Below are positions 1-12,602 of a stretch of 64,000 nt of DNA, piece after piece. A program made the position numbers and the translations under genes. Numbering within the stretch: position 1 is the first letter of the stretch; each line of letters opens with the position of its first letter. Source of the stretch: Chlorokybus atmophyticus (taxonomy: Eukaryota > Streptophyta > Chlorokybophyceae > Chlorokybales > Chlorokybaceae); NCBI GenBank assembly GCA_009103225.1, contig RHPI01000810.1, forward strand, positions 431,049-495,048, read 5' to 3'. The notes under the pieces are model-generated. The model ran no database searches. It was not told the origin of the DNA and was given only the letters and a program-made list of their open reading frames with translations.

Positions 1-314
1 CCGACAGCACCACCTCAACCAACCAACCCGCCGCCTGCCTACCGCTGCGCCCACGCCGACGCCGCCGCCGCTGCTGCTGCCGCTACGTAGCTGGTCTACG
101 GAATTGCAGCTTGATGACCAGCTGTTTGGGGATTTAAAGGCTAACCATGCATCTCTTTGACTGACTCATTCGCCGTTTGCCTGCAAAGGCTTGTCCCGTT
201 CGAACCAGGTTAGGCTTGGACTGCAGTCAAGTCGTACGACACTCGCGCTAACCGTGCCCCTCGCCGCCTGTTGCGCTGCGCTGCGCTGCGGGCGGCGGCG
301 GTGGCGGTGGTGGG

Positions 315-3300
315 ATGGCCATGAGCTTTGCTGCAGCGAGCTCCAGCAGCCGTCTGGCACGCGTTGCTACCGCTGGCCAAAGCCGGCTGCAGCTTTCGCA
401 TGCGGCTGTGCAGACCGCCGCTAGCAGCAGGCCTGCGACGGGGAGGGAGGAGGCGAGGGGAGCTGTGTCGGCAGTGCTGCCTTCTCGCAGGGAGTTTTAC
501 GGAGCGTCTTGCTCTTGTGAGCCAGCACGCAGCGTACACTCCTCCCGAAGGAGCATTGGAAGCCACACGCAAACTGCCATTGCCGCCATTGTGGATGACG
601 ACGCCACCAGCAACAAAGTCTCACTTGTGTAAGCAATTGTCGTATTCTGCAACAGCTTGGAAAGCCTGTCATATTTATAGCATTCTTTCCTGTGATTCCT
701 GCTTGGAGACGAAACTCTTGCATGCATGTTGCACAGTAGAGCTCGCAAGTCCATTTTGTACAGAAATGTCGCAGCCTTTAGAGGCGAGGAGCACGTTGAG
801 TACCGAATGGCCCTGAGCCTGAAACGGCTTGAACAGTTACGGCATGCTCATGAGACTGGCCAGCACTTCCCATGACGTTATATGTCCGTCACTTGCACCC
901 CAGGAAACAAAAGCAAGCCTTCTTCCACTTCCAGCCCATTTGTTATGCTACGACCATCAACATTTCTTCTTTTAACAATCTCATAACGATCAGCCTGAGG
1001 ACGAAAACGAACACCAACTTTCATCAACTATACATGGGCTAGCTCATATATGCTGCTTTAGGTCTGCATGATCTTGTCTGCCTTATAGCCAGCTGCATGT
1101 TGAAAATCCTTGATTGAGTGCGTGTTGGCAGTGTCCGGCAGCACACCATCAGTGTGTTCGTAGCTGATGAGAGTGGCATGATCAACCGTGTTGCTGGAGT
1201 CTTCGCCAGGCGCGGCTTTAACATAGATAGCTTGGCAGTGGGTCTGAACCAGGATAAGGCCGTTTTCACAGTTGTTGTAACAGGAGACGATCGCGTGACA
1301 AACCAGGTGAAAACATATGCAGCACTGCTCCTACTGCTCCTGCATGTCGCCGGTGCGATTAGCACAAGAGCCCACATGTTCCATGCATTACGCAGGTTAT
1401 CAAGCAGTTGTACAAGCTGGTAAATGTTCGCAAGGTTGAGGATCTAACAGGGACGGACCGCGTAGAGCGAGAGCTGATGCTTTTGAAGTGTACAGCTCCA
1501 GCGCAAACACGGTCTGAGGTACTTAGCTTGATTGGCTGATTGCACCTGACGTTGCAACACGCTGCATGTGTGGCTTGTTGCAACGTGGGGTGCATGTTTT
1601 CAATTTGAGTATGACTCCGTGTAGCATGCTGGCATAGTGCTGGAAAGTATCGATGCAGCACATTGGTAGCTGATTTCCTAAGCAACATGCTGCGCTCGCT
1701 TCTGTGTTGTTGATTACATTCAGCGCATTTGTAGCTACTGGAGCTTGCTGCAATTTTCCGAGCGCGCGTTGTTGATGTGGGCGATGAGACATTGACACTG
1801 GAGGTGATGCCACTGCAAGCATGTGCTTTGCTTCAACAACGGTAGGAACAACCTTGTGATATGTGCAGCTTCTTGTGTTTGCAGGTCACAGGTGACCCAG
1901 GTAAGACTCTTGTGCTGCAGCGAGCGATGAGCAAATACGGCATAGTTGAGCTTGCGCGCACGGGAAAGGTTAGCAGCTGCTACACGTGAACATCTGTGAG
2001 GCAGGGAGTCAGCAAGGCACTTCTGCAAATCTCTGTCTTAGCCGTGTTTTGCTTTTTGCAGATTGCATTGCAGAGGGAACGAGATGCGAAAAGGTTACGA
2101 CCTGAGTCTCGAGCAACTCGAGTACGCGAGAACTCCCCTGCCCTAGACGCAGATTACCATCCGCCACATCCCCATGATCTGATACCAATCGCTGCGGCAG
2201 ATGGACAAGATGCCTCCGAGGTATTGTGCCCCAATATAACCCTTGCGCCAACCGCATATTGACGTGGCTTACGTCCAGGGTGACGTTTACCCATTGGAGG
2301 ATGATGTCACTGGCGTGTGGGACATTCTTGACGTTGAACATGAAGACGTTGAGGTAAGAGCTGTGCTGAGTTCACTGTCGGTGACTGGAAGGCAGAGGCA
2401 CAGTCCAGCCAGGCTTCATCTATTAGCATCTGTCACCAAGCTCATGTTGTGGTTGCAGGGGTTTGAACCACATGTTCTATCCCTTCTCGTTGACGATTCA
2501 CCAGGTGTACTGAATCGCGTTACTGGAGTTTTTGCGCGGCGCGGTTACAACCTGCAGGTAGCTCCAATGTGACACATTTATCACTCCGTCACGACAGGTT
2601 TGCTTGAACTGATGTTGTTCGGTTCGCAGAGCCTTGCAGTGGGCAATGCGGAGTCACCTGGGGTTTCTCGCATCATCACAATATGCCCGGGCACAGATGA
2701 GTCTATCTCCAAGTTGCTGAAGCAGCTGTACAAGCTTGTCAACGTTGTAGAGGTGACAAATATGGCAGTTGACTACACATTAGAATGTGCTTGTCTCCTT
2801 CAATCTCTGAAGAGATTGTGATTCAATGGTTGTAAAGACATACTGCCAATTCCACCATACAGGCCAAGGATATCACACACGAGCCACACGTGTCAAGGGA
2901 GCTAATGCTCGTTCGCATTGGCGTTGGAGCATCACAGCGCAGGGAGGTTTTGGACATCGCATCCATTTTCAGGGCCCGCGCTATTGACATCTCACAAGAT
3001 TCCTTGACCTTGGAGGTGATGTGTTCAATCTTGTTGCAATGAACATCAACCATAGTTGCGTTGCACTGGTGCAGTTAGGTGGCGCTTTCATCCATGTTGC
3101 TTGTGTCATTGATAGTTGTTGGCTTGTTATTGCGCGCAGGTTACTGGCACGCTGGACAAGATGGCTGCCATTCAAGATTTGTTGCGACCATATGGCATTC
3201 TTCAGGTACTGCCTGCTGTGTCGCAATATTGTTGTGTCGTACATGCTGACGGTGTTTGTGTTTGATGCCAGGTTGCGAGGACTGGCAGGATAGCCCTGTT

Positions 3301-3376
3301 ACGAGACTCCGGCATTGACTCAAAGTTCCTTGGGCGAGGCCTCGGTGTTGCTGCTCGTGCCGCTGCTCTTTTTTAG
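315..3376 (+). CDS. Acetolactate synthase (AHAS) regulatory small subunit, plastid-targeted
   Basis: This is the regulatory subunit that activates acetolactate synthase and confers feedback control by branched-chain amino acids in the plastid. Twelve exons close in frame to 514 aa: 315-628, 1132-1306, 1396-1518, 1735-1803, 1885-1968, 2062-2220, 2279-2353, 2459-2557, 2630-2752, 2863-3015, 3140-3205 and 3272-3376. The first about 85 residues are Ser/Ala/Arg-rich, as in a transit peptide. They precede a first ACT domain (about 105-165, [19 protein letters not shown]) and its C-terminal half. A second ACT copy (about 334-410, [17 protein letters not shown]) and a second C-terminal half follow. 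Two tandem IlvH-like modules are the plant/algal architecture; bacterial IlvH has one. The start is the first ATG of an open frame ahead of the ACT domain (a second Met lies two codons on). All introns after the first are phase 0. Intron 6 is only 58 bp. No breaks were seen, so the gene looks functional. Confidence 0.95.
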
Positions 3377-3404
3377 TTGAACACGTATAGGTATATGTGT
3401 TCAA
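3377..3404 (+). other. Stem-loop directly after the ALS small-subunit stop codon
   Basis: The 28 nt right after the TAG stop form an inverted repeat: TTGAACAC at 3377-3384 pairs with GTGTTCAA at 3397-3404. An inner TATA/TATA pairing follows across one mismatch, with a GG tip. It would lie at the start of the 3' UTR. A role in mRNA 3' end formation or stability is possible but only inferred. Confidence 0.5.
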
Positions 3405-5282
3405 TACGTACACAGAAGCGTCCTGATGCGTTTGTTCTACACGTGTGCTATGGCCCAAGTACACGCAGGTAGTGCATGCATGTTTAGTTGAAAGAATGCA
3501 CTACACACTTTCTTAAGAGTATCTGGCACATGGATGTCACCAATGCATATGCCAGATATCAGAAAAGGCATATGGTTGAGCCTTGCAGTTGTTGTGAGTC
3601 TACCAACTACTTGTTGTCTGCGATACTAGCAGCTCCACTTTGGCAACTTCTTGCGGCCTTTCTCAAGCATTGCAGATGCAGTGCATCCATACAGCAACAT
3701 CTGAGCAGCTAGTTGAGTTTATGCCGCTAGTCACAAAATCGTGCAATTGCTTGCTGCTGTGTGCCCTACGATCACCCACTTGGGAATTTGCCATGTGCAA
3801 CCTTTGTCTGTGTGTGTGCGTGTGTGTTATATACTCAGGTGCAGACTGGAGCTGTGGTGATGTGCTGTGCGCAACAAGCCCAACAACCTATGGTGATATT
3901 GTGCAATGCTTGTGAAAAGTTTTGGCCCAACCCATGCGACAGTAACTTGCTTGCATGTTGGTGTTGTTTGCTTGTGTGCTAACTTGAAATGCAAGCACGC
4001 ACTGTGTGTATGTTGGCGATTGCAATATGATGTTACGAGGTCGCGCTTCACGTGTACCAATGTACAAGAGATTATTGGCCTCATATGCTGCGTGCAAGAA
4101 GTGTCATTGACAACCATGCACACGGTGGCATTCAACCCGCGCATACTATTGCGCAGCACAGCAGCACCGCACCGCCCTTCGCCCAACCTTGTAGCTACTG
4201 CCTGTTGTGCTGTGCTGTTGCTGCTGCTGCTAGACCCTACTACTACCTCTGCTTACATGCGGTTGTAACCAACAGGTTCTTTGCCGCTAGTGCTTGCTTG
4301 CTGCCCCGCCTCCTACACCGCCTCAACCTCTCCACACCCAACCACTTAGCTAGCGCACGTAGTTGCAGCCCTATGTTGCCCCTGCCTTATGTCATGCCAA
4401 ATACCCTTGCATGCCAGTCCTGCTCGAGCATGCCTACGTCCAGCCCCAAGCCCGGGCTACCTGCATGAAGACCGCGCGCGCCCCAGCCTACTGCTAGCTA
4501 CTTCGTACTTCATGTAGCCTGTAGCTAGGGCTACTCTACAAACCTCTCGATAGGAACCGCGTGTAGCTGATCAGTTAAGAATCTACTATCAGCTCATGTG
4601 CTATATCGATTCTTAGGACATTTCCGTAGTAGCTTATGGCCTCGATGTGACCGTTGGCCTACTGCCCGCATGGCACTGCACAGTCATGATTTGACATGTA
4701 CAAGTAGGAAGTCATGTCATTGGACTCGCTGGTGACACTGTGAGTGAGCACCAAGAGTAGAGACTCTGACTTTAAGAGCTTGTGAAGCGACTTGAATTGG
4801 AAGCACACCGTCCTGGTTGCCAAGGACTGCCTTACCACGTGAGACACAGTGTATGCTCTTGTGCGCTGGGCTTGTCATTGCTGTGAGCTTGGCGGTGGTG
4901 TGTTTGCTGCATCGGTTAGGACATAGCATCTATGAGTTGTTTGTTCATTCACCTCACTTAACAGTGTAATACATCATCCACTCATGCAAAAAAAATGTGT
5001 ATACAGCACTATCTATTGTAGTGGCTTGTTTACTCACAGTGTCACCCTCTTTGCTCAAGTGAGTGCGTAGCATTCAGCATCAGATAGTGCAATCTGTAGC
5101 TGGGGATACATCTTTATGCATTCGTTATCACTGTCATCGCATAGTGCGCACACAAGCACTAGTGTGGCGAGTGGTAGCAGCATCAGATAGACAGTAGAGC
5201 ACAAACACTCTACTCTGCATACACTTTCACCTGTGGACTAGCTGTACGAGCAGGCCCACCCCGTTCTCTCCGATAGACGAGG
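3405..5282. other. Spacer without recognisable gene
   Basis: Between the ALS gene and the retrotransposon there are only short, overlapping open frames with no family resemblance. There is GT-rich sequence near 3800-3840 and Cys/Leu-rich translations typical of non-coding DNA here. I searched for a copy of the retrotransposon's 3' flank (downstream of 13013), which would mark a 5' LTR, and saw only a 9-bp match (TGGCTTGTT near 5022), too little to call an LTR. Confidence 0.5.
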
Positions 5283-6883
5283 GTGACCTCAGCAGCTGGA
5301 GCCCAACCTCCAATCTCACCTACGAGCGGACCAGCGACGGGAGTAGCGATCGCAGTAGTAGGAGCTCGCATGCTGTCTCCGGCTTCACTCCGTTCCGGCC
5401 TACTTCTCGCCATCGAGCTTCCCCACTATCGTCCGACAGTGACAACTATGAGATGGAGTCTTTCAGCTCAACCACATCCCTGCGTTTCTCCGGACGTGCT
5501 GGCACCACTTCGTTCGACGAATTCATCATCAAGTTCCATTCCAAGATGCGACAGCAAGCTCCAAAGAACAAGAGCTGGTTAGATTAGATTTCTTTCCACA
5601 TTGCTGCTCAGTATCTGGACCATGAAGCACGATGTCTGAAAGTCTATTGCTGATTTGCATCGAATTGATGGCTATGGCGAGCTCGCCATCACCATAGCAT
5701 CCGCGTCACTGCACAGTCCATCAGCCGTCTTTCCACCTGCCACTCCCACTACAATCATCGGCTTGTCCATAGTTGCAGCCATCGAGAGGGCAGAGGAGGA
5801 AGAGCCTGAGTTGGTGATCGTCAACCTGACCCCTATAGAGATTAAGACCAAAACGATCGCACGACAGGCCCGGATCCTGCACCGTTCTGCTGCTATCCTT
5901 GAAGAACAACGAGCTGCAGCCGTCAAGGTGGGCACGCCTCTACCTCAAACAACACCTGGCTCTCGTGCGGGAGGCAATGCTTTCACTCTCGGGTCAGTCG
6001 CACTGCGCGCACCAGCCATCACTATAGGTGCTGCCATTGTTGACTCTCCATTCAAGGACCTATACGCTGCACTTCGTCGCACCTTCCCACCTCAGACCAC
6101 CAGCAAAGTGGAGGAGTTGAGACGGTTTTGACGCAAGCCCAACGAGAACCCTCTACACCTATACTCCAGACTGGAAGGGCTGTTGAAGGACATTGACTAC
6201 AAGATAGTCAGTGACAAGGCTGCTGCAGTGGTGTATGTCAATGAGTTGGATGCCACCTGAGCGAGTCGACGCACCTGACCCTAAACTAACAGCAGGCCCC
6301 TTAGCTACACGCTCAAGGAAGCTTGTGAGACTGCACCATTCACAAGCGCTTGGTGTATGAGAAGGCAGTGCTGGACACCAACCGCATCGCTTTACAGCCT
6401 GTAGCCAACACAACAACTGAGCCTCCTCGCCGCGAACGTGGCCGGGACGCTCCACCAGCACGCGACTAAAGGAAACGGTCAGCTCACACTGCTTTGCCTG
6501 CCTTTGTGCCGTGTCATCGCTGTGGACGGCATGGGCACTACCAAAAGGAGTGCCTTGAAGAGTACTCAATCCTGGTCTGCGCCTACTGTCATAAGACGGG
6601 CCACTTGGGATTTGTCTATTGGCTCATATTCCCTAAGTTGAGACCTGCCAACAGCTACAGCAACAACTACTCCAGTGGCTACAACAGCAACAACACTGGA
6701 GGCCACAACGGCAAGCTAAGCACGCAAGGTCAGGCTGTCCCGCGAGGTCAGCAAGCTAAGCACGCATGGGAGGTCATCATGCGTGGAGGAGATCCACTAC
6801 CGTTGCTTTTTGGCGAGGAGGGAAGCGCACCACGCGCATTGAACGCAGTGATCGCGTCTTCCCACTACCTGAATATTGTGTGA
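5283..6883 (+). pseudogene. Retrotransposon gag remnant with zinc knuckle
   Basis: One frame from about 5287 to 5585 reads a Ser-rich segment, then LRFSGRAGTTSFDEFIIKF, which resembles the start of a gypsy capsid domain, and ends in TAG. Further capsid-like blocks appear in shifted frames at about 6060-6260 (Pro-rich, then KVEELRRF followed by TGA). At 6506-6547 a complete CCHC knuckle is encoded (C-x2-C-x4-H-x4-C, beginning CHRCGRHGHY). A second knuckle follows at about 6578 (CAYCHKTGH), but its last cysteine position reads Tyr. The Asn/Ser-rich tail ends at a TGA near 6883. The reading frame is broken at least three times, so this is a decayed gag, not a functional one. Confidence 0.75.
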
Positions 6884-7395
6884 CCACACCCTGCCAGAGC
6901 AAACTCAGTGGCAACTGGAGGATGATATCCTCGCCGGTACCGGCGCCTCTCATGCGAGACCGTGTCTTTGTAATCAGAACACCTGTTGTGCTGGAGCTGG
7001 CTCTGCAGCTGTTTTGCACTCTGCATGACAACATGCAGACCGCGCCTCGCCAGCCCGCACAAGTTCGCGAGCCTTTCAAGCCAAGTCCGCTGGACACGTA
7101 TAAAGACCAGCAACCCAATTTGCAGCAGCACATCAGTAATGCAGCTGACATGCCTTTAGGGTAACGACGAAGCACGGAGGCCCCTCAGTACTGATCGGCT
7201 TCACGAACGCGACACCGCTCTGGAACAAGCGTTCATCTGGCGGCAGGACCAAACTGCAGCCATCAACGCAAGAGCGCAAGCCCTTACTGCTCGCGCTTGC
7301 GGTTCTTAATCCACAATCGTTGGCCCCTCGTCGAGCACGACACCTCTCGCCGCTGAGCCCAACATTGACCAGGCGAGGGCGCTGTCCTCATAGTC

Positions 7396-7588
7396 GGGGG
7401 GGGGGGGGGGGGGGGGNNNNNNNNNNNNNNNNNNNNNNNNNNNNNNNNNNNNNNNNNNNNNNNNNNNNNNNNNNNNNNNNNNNNNNNNNNNNNNNNNNNN
7501 NNNNNNNNNNNNNNNNNNNNNNNNNNNNNNNNNNNNNNNNNNNNNNNNNNNNNNNNNNNNNNGGGGGGGGGGGGGGGGGGGGGGGGGG
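7396..7588. other. Assembly gap (146 N) flanked by poly-G runs
   Basis: Positions 7417-7562 are N. The left side is a run of 21 G (7396-7416) and the right side a run of 26 G (7563-7588). The gap interrupts the retrotransposon between gag and protease. Either a long homopolymer blocked sequencing or the G runs are themselves a read artefact. Gly- or Pro-rich translations across the gap are meaningless. Confidence 0.95.
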
Positions 7589-8640
7589 TGATCGCCCCGC
7601 TGCTACCCGCCTTGGTGGAAGACTTGCCTGACAATCAACAAGATCCAGGGAGAGGCTACTTGACACCACAAGGGTGTACACGACAACAACAACAACACGG
7701 GATGGAGCATGCTCAGTTGGAGAACAGCAAGTTCGCATTGCCCTGCAAGCAACCATGCTACATCGACAAGAAGGCATCGGCCTGAGAGAGATGATGGAGA
7801 TGCGAGAAGGTGGCAATGCAGCGCGAGCAAGGCTAGTGACTTGGCTAGTTACAAATCACCCCGCAGTCCCGTTGTTCGCATCTGGCATCTTATTATTATG
7901 GTTGGGCGCCTTTTTTCGCTCACTACGGCAAGCCTATGACGAGGTTGCCTCGGCAGATACTGACACCTCAGAAGGAGTTCAAGAGGCTATACTGAAGTTG
8001 CCAAGACTGAAAGTAGCGCGATAGCGCAGACGCATTGCAGCTATTTATGAGCAGCATGTTTAACAACCAGTGATCTACCACACTGTGCGGGCACGAGCAA
8101 CAACGGTGCTAGAAGTGGGGGTGGTCAATGGCAGATAGTATGCCTACATGGCAGGGATCCCAAGGGTTCCTACCATCACCCACGACATAACAGCGCGGCT
8201 GCTGCGCGCAGTGTATCTCTAGCCCATAACAAAATCTTTGCTGGAATGACGTGGTCGACAAACTAACGGCCACATGGGAAGGTACACTGGTCAGGGAGAC
8301 GGCTCATGATGTACGCTAGACTTATGTGGAAGAACAGGCTACACGGGAGGCGGGCCTCCAAACACCCGGTTCTCCAGGGTTCCCCACAGTCATTGGCCAC
8401 GCCGCCAAGTATGACCCCGACCACACAGAGGCGCAATCCCCCTGCGCCACAACTAGGGCAGCCACAGGCAGCACCGTCAGCACCCAGGTCGCAGCGAGTG
8501 TACCAACAGCCAAGATAAGGGCGGTTCGGGCCAGGCCGCGATAAGGAGGTTCTCAAGACTTAGCCGGTCGAGGGGCGCTTGCCACACTGCACTCGACACC
8601 ACGGGAAGAGACTGCAGCAGCAGTCACCCCACGCACACGC
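7589..8640 (+). other. Retrotransposon segment between gag and protease, unassigned
   Basis: A frame at 7674-8024 encodes about 116 residues with many Arg/Glu, one hydrophobic stretch near its middle and an acidic C-terminal third. It may be the spacer of the Gag-Pol precursor, but I recognise no domain. The rest is broken by stops in every frame. It belongs to the element by position only. Confidence 0.35.
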
Positions 8641-8682
8641 TACCGATGATTCAAGCGTCTGCGCATCAACGCCAACGCAGCT

Positions 8683-8955
8683 ATGATTGCCAACACAGGC
8701 AAGCACGTTACCATCAACGGTCGAGCACCCAAGCGGGTGATGCTGGACTTTGGAGCCCAGCCTGTTATTATCGGACGTTACCTTGCATGCGACCTTGGCA
8801 TCACCAGCGCTGAGCTGATGCCCTGCCTATACGTGCTCGACACAACAACCGGCAGCCGTGACAAGGTGATTGGCATCACCGAGCAGGCCCTCTGCATTCG
8901 CTTGATAGGGTTGGACCCTTCCCACAGCACCAAGATCATAAGAGTGTGTGTTTAA
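8683..8955 (+). pseudogene. Retropepsin-like aspartic protease remnant
   Basis: The 90-residue frame contains VMLDFGAQPVIIG, which matches the gypsy-type active-site block in which D-S/T-G is followed by A and a hydrophobic run. Here the usual Ser/Thr is Phe (D-F-G), which would probably abolish catalysis. Downstream it has the expected hydrophobic strands (LYVLDT, ALCIRLIGLD) and ends at a TAA. It lies upstream of the RT remnant as in gypsy Pol. Family assignment is moderately sure; activity is unlikely. Confidence 0.6.
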
Positions 8956-9812
8956 GCACTGCGGATGACTTCCTGCCTATGGGCACATCGACCTGCTGAT
9001 AGCAGGATGGGTGTCAAAGACACTCCAGAGCAGGCAGAGGCAAAGGACTCCCTCATCCTCACTTGCAACTGTTCTGGGAGTTGATGCGCGTCATCAAACT
9101 CCTGCAGAGCGACCAGATTTTAGGCCTCTGGGGTACATCATCGAGAACATACACTCCGAAGACGATAAGCATCATCACGTGGCCAATAGCTTTCGACAGG
9201 TGTGTTCCTTGCTGAGGCATCCTCTCAAACGCAACGCAACGCGTCATGAATCCCGTGCTCATCCGCGCCAAGTGGACCAACCTGGCTACAGACGGGGATC
9301 TCTTTGCTGCTAAATATATGCACAGCAGTCGTCCACGCAATCTCACCATTAACACTGTCCTAGACCCTGGGCGCAGCACAATCGGTCACGCGACATGATC
9401 ACCAGAACTTCTACATGTGCAACCAGCCTGATCATCCGCGCCGTGCGCTCCCCACTCTGGTGTCTTACCTAGGTTCATACGCCTTCCGCAACGGAGGCGA
9501 CAGCATAGTGTCAAATTTCAACACAAGTCGGCTGGAGGAACCCAACGCTCGTGAGCACGAACGCGCCATGGGATTCTCTTCAGGTAGTATTGCAGGTTTT
9601 ATGCTTACCAATAGTCAGCAGTGTTAGTTGTTGGGGCGCGCCATGTATCAGAACATCATGGTGTGGTTGTTAGAGATGTGCTTTGCTCTCTAGATGCGCC
9701 ATGTGTCCTCCAAAAAACTCGAACACCTGGCGGGGGGGTGGGCTGATCGCGTTCGAGAGATCAAAGCGGCACACACTTCCCTCGAGATCGCCCGCATGGA
9801 GGAGCAGTCACT
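8956..9812 (+). other. Protease-RT linker of the retrotransposon, decayed
   Basis: Short frames (9011-9313, 9415-9627, 9694-9945) carry basic and His-rich peptides with no recognisable domain. Stops occur in all frames. By position this is the connection between protease and reverse transcriptase. Confidence 0.35.
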
Positions 9813-11263
9813 GTGGAGGATATTCCAGTGGTCGCCAACGCTACCTCCTGGTCTCATGCCATTGGACCACTGGCTACAGGCCAGACACGAGAACAACTCA
9901 AGGCTCTCTTTAACAAGTGGAGGAATCAGTTTATCTTCAGCGTAAAGGAGGTGGGCAGCTGCTCAGTTTACCAGATAGACATCGAGTCGGTGGACACTGA
10001 ACCGGTGCTCCGACGACAGTACAGACTCTCAAAGTTAGAGGAAGACTTGGTGGAGCAGAGGTTCAAGGCTCTGTTGAATGCAGGCCTGATCGAGGAGTTC
10101 ATATCGGACTTTGCGGCCGCGACCGTCATGCCCTTAAAGAAGGATTCAGCAGGCATCCAGACAGATTGGCGTATGTGCGGTAACTATCGCCCCCTCAACA
10201 ACAAGACCAAGCAAGACAGGTATACAATGTCTACTGCAAAAGGTATGTTTGATGATGTAGAAGACTGTACAATTTAATATCATGGACATGCGCCCAGGGT
10301 ACAATCAGATCGCCATCAAGGAGGAGGACAAGCACAAGACCTCTTTCTGGGGCAACCGGCAGCTGTACCAATGGAAAGTCATGCCCTTCGGACCGAAGAA
10401 TGCTCCTGCCAAGTGCCAGCGCGTCATAGACAAAGCCCTCAAGCTTACCTTCTAGGGATTGGACTGCGCACGCTGCTATATCAACGACAACCTCATCTTC
10501 GATTGCAGCAATGAGGAGCATCTCAGGCACAGCGAGGAGGTGCTACAGAGACTCAATGAAGTAGGGATCACGGTGCACCCCAACAAGTGCACCTTTATTA
10601 CCCACAAGGTACCGTACCCAGGGCACATGATTGTGCTCCATTGTGTATGTACAGAAGGCCAAGGTGGAGGCACTGGTGGCCAGCTTGGCCCCCACAAATC
10701 TCACGCGTGCTTTCCTTGGCCTTGCCAACTACTACAGGCGGTTTGTCAAGGACTTCGCGAAGATCGCGCGGCCACTCAACGAGCTGCAGAGGAAAGATAC
10801 GGAGTTCCTGTGGAAGGAGGCACAACAAGAGGCCTTCGAGGAGTTGAAGCTCCGACTCACCACAGCTCCCATTCTTTAGCGACCTGACTACAACAGGTTT
10901 TTCATCTTGCACACAGATTGGAGCAAGCTCGGCATGGGAGCAGTGCTCGTGCAGCACGACGACAATAAAAAAGAGCGCGTAGTGTCGTATGCCAGCCGCA
11001 GCAACAACAGCGCTGAGGCCAACTACAGCAGCTACGAGGGGGAGTGTCTCGCCGCAATATGGGCCATCTTCTTCTTCCGCCCCTTTCAGTCTGGACGGCA
11101 GTTCAAACTAATCGACCACCAATCACTAAAGTAGCTGATGATCAACCAGCACCTGACAGGCAAGCTGGCACGGTGGGCACTACTGCTGCAAGAGTATAAC
11201 TTTGAGGTGGAGCATAGGGCAGGCCTGTTAAACCAGAACGCAGACGGCCTTAGTCGCAACCCC
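9813..11263 (+). pseudogene. Reverse transcriptase and RNase H remnant
   Basis: The frame at 9813-10277 gives the RT N-terminus (VLRRQYRLSKLEEDLVEQRF, then GLIEEF and a WRMCGNYRPLNNKT block). After a frame change at about 10280 the frame resumes with MDMRPGYNQIAI and MPFGPKNAP, typical of gypsy RT fingers and palm. The catalytic YxDD box reads YIND, so the first Asp is Asn. A TAG interrupts the palm at 10453-10455 and a frameshift follows near 10630. The frame at 10631-10879 holds the thumb/connection (ANYYRRFVKDFA). RNase H begins at about 10907 (HTDWSKLGMGAVLVQ) with the conserved YSSYEGECLA block, a TAG at 11131-11133 and the ADGLSRNP end. These lesions make it inactive. Confidence 0.88.
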
Positions 11264-11583
11264 CACCTCAGCACCAACGATGCAACAGGAGCCCGACACG
11301 AGTCGTGCAGCCGCACCTCCAGGTGTAGCGGCCATGTTCGCTGTCGCTGCGCCACGTTCAAGACGCAAAACCCAAGCCACTGAGGTAGCAGCAGATGAGG
11401 ACGTGCCTTCTCTCGGGCCCACCGTCACCGTTACCAACCCCTTAGCAGAGGAAGCGCTCATTGCCGACCCTGAGGTGGACGATGAGGAGTTGGCACCCAC
11501 CGGCATACGACAGGACATCTGGCTTAACAAGCCATCCCTCGCACTGCTCCGGACTGGACAATTTCCAGCAGGCATGAGCGCGC

Positions 11584-12602
11584 GTGAGGAGGACCACGTC
11601 AGTCAACGCACTCAGCACTATCGCTAGGCCGACAACAAACTGTATCGACGGACACAGATTGAGGGCAAGGAGGTTCCAACACCAGCTGCGTCAGAAGGCA
11701 TCATTGCTATCCTTTACACCGAGCTCGGACACTTCGGTGTCAAGCACAATTAGTGTCGTCAGGACTCAGTGCTGGTGGTATGGGGTGCACAAACAGGTGC
11801 GCGAGTTCGTCAGCAACTGCCAGCAATGTGATATGGTCCGCGCGAACCTTAACACGCGCAATGCCACCTTGCACCCCCTCCCCATCTCAGGACTGTTCTA
11901 CCGCTGGGGACTGGACATCCTCAATGATTTATCGCCCTCAGCACGAGGCAACCGCTACATCGTCGTCATGAACGAGCACTTCTCCAAGTGGGTGGAGCTG
12001 ATGCCCCTGCCCGACAAAAGCAGCGAGGGAGTAGCCCAGGCTTTCCTCTCCCATGTACTCGGACGCTTCAGCAGCTGTGCTGAAGTCATCACCGACCAAG
12101 AAACTGAGTTCAGAGGAGCCTTCGACAAGCTCATGGATAGATGCTTCATCGACCATTGCCGCACTTCACGCGACCACTCACAAGCCGATGGTCCCGCTGA
12201 GCGTATCGTGCAGACCGTCAAGAAGGCTTTGCGCAAGTAAGTCCTCGATCACAAAAGAACACATGGGATGACCACCTCCCTTGGGTAGCTTTGAGATACC
12301 GGTTGTCCAAGCAGGCAGCACTGCGGGAGTACAGCCCATACTATATGCTGTTTGAAAGGCAGCCATTGCTCCCTTTCCGCGCACATCAGGAGGTCGACAG
12401 AGTGGTGGACAATCTCGACAACCCTAACGAGATGCTGTATGATCTGACAGTGCGCAGCGCGCTGTTCGAGCACACTGTCCTTATGGCCTTCAACAACCTG
12501 CGCATTGCTCAGCACCGCGACACGCTTTGCTACGAGTGTGTGCGTAGCGGTTTCCACAAGGAGCGAGAATGCTGCTTCTAGCCAGGAGACTTCGTCTACC
12601 GC
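11584..12602 (+). pseudogene. Retrotransposon integrase remnant
   Basis: An HHCC zinc-binding region is present (HFGVKHN near 11731, then FVSNCQQCDMVRA at about 11806-11850), interrupted by a TAG at 11750 in one frame. The DDE core follows: LDILNDL, then ITDQETEF, then ADGPAERIVQ, which supplies the D, D and E positions. The core frame stops with TAA at 12238-12240 and the integrase continues in another frame to about 12580, where a TAG occurs. The order and motifs are those of gypsy integrases. At least two lesions indicate loss of function. Confidence 0.85.

Noticed and set aside
4981-5070. 5' LTR of the gypsy element matching the sequence after 13020
   Set aside because: Only about 9 bases (TGGCTTGTT) agree and the similarity does not extend.
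7320-7816. Open frames of Gly or Pro runs across the N block
   Set aside because: They are translations of poly-G/poly-C and Ns, not protein.
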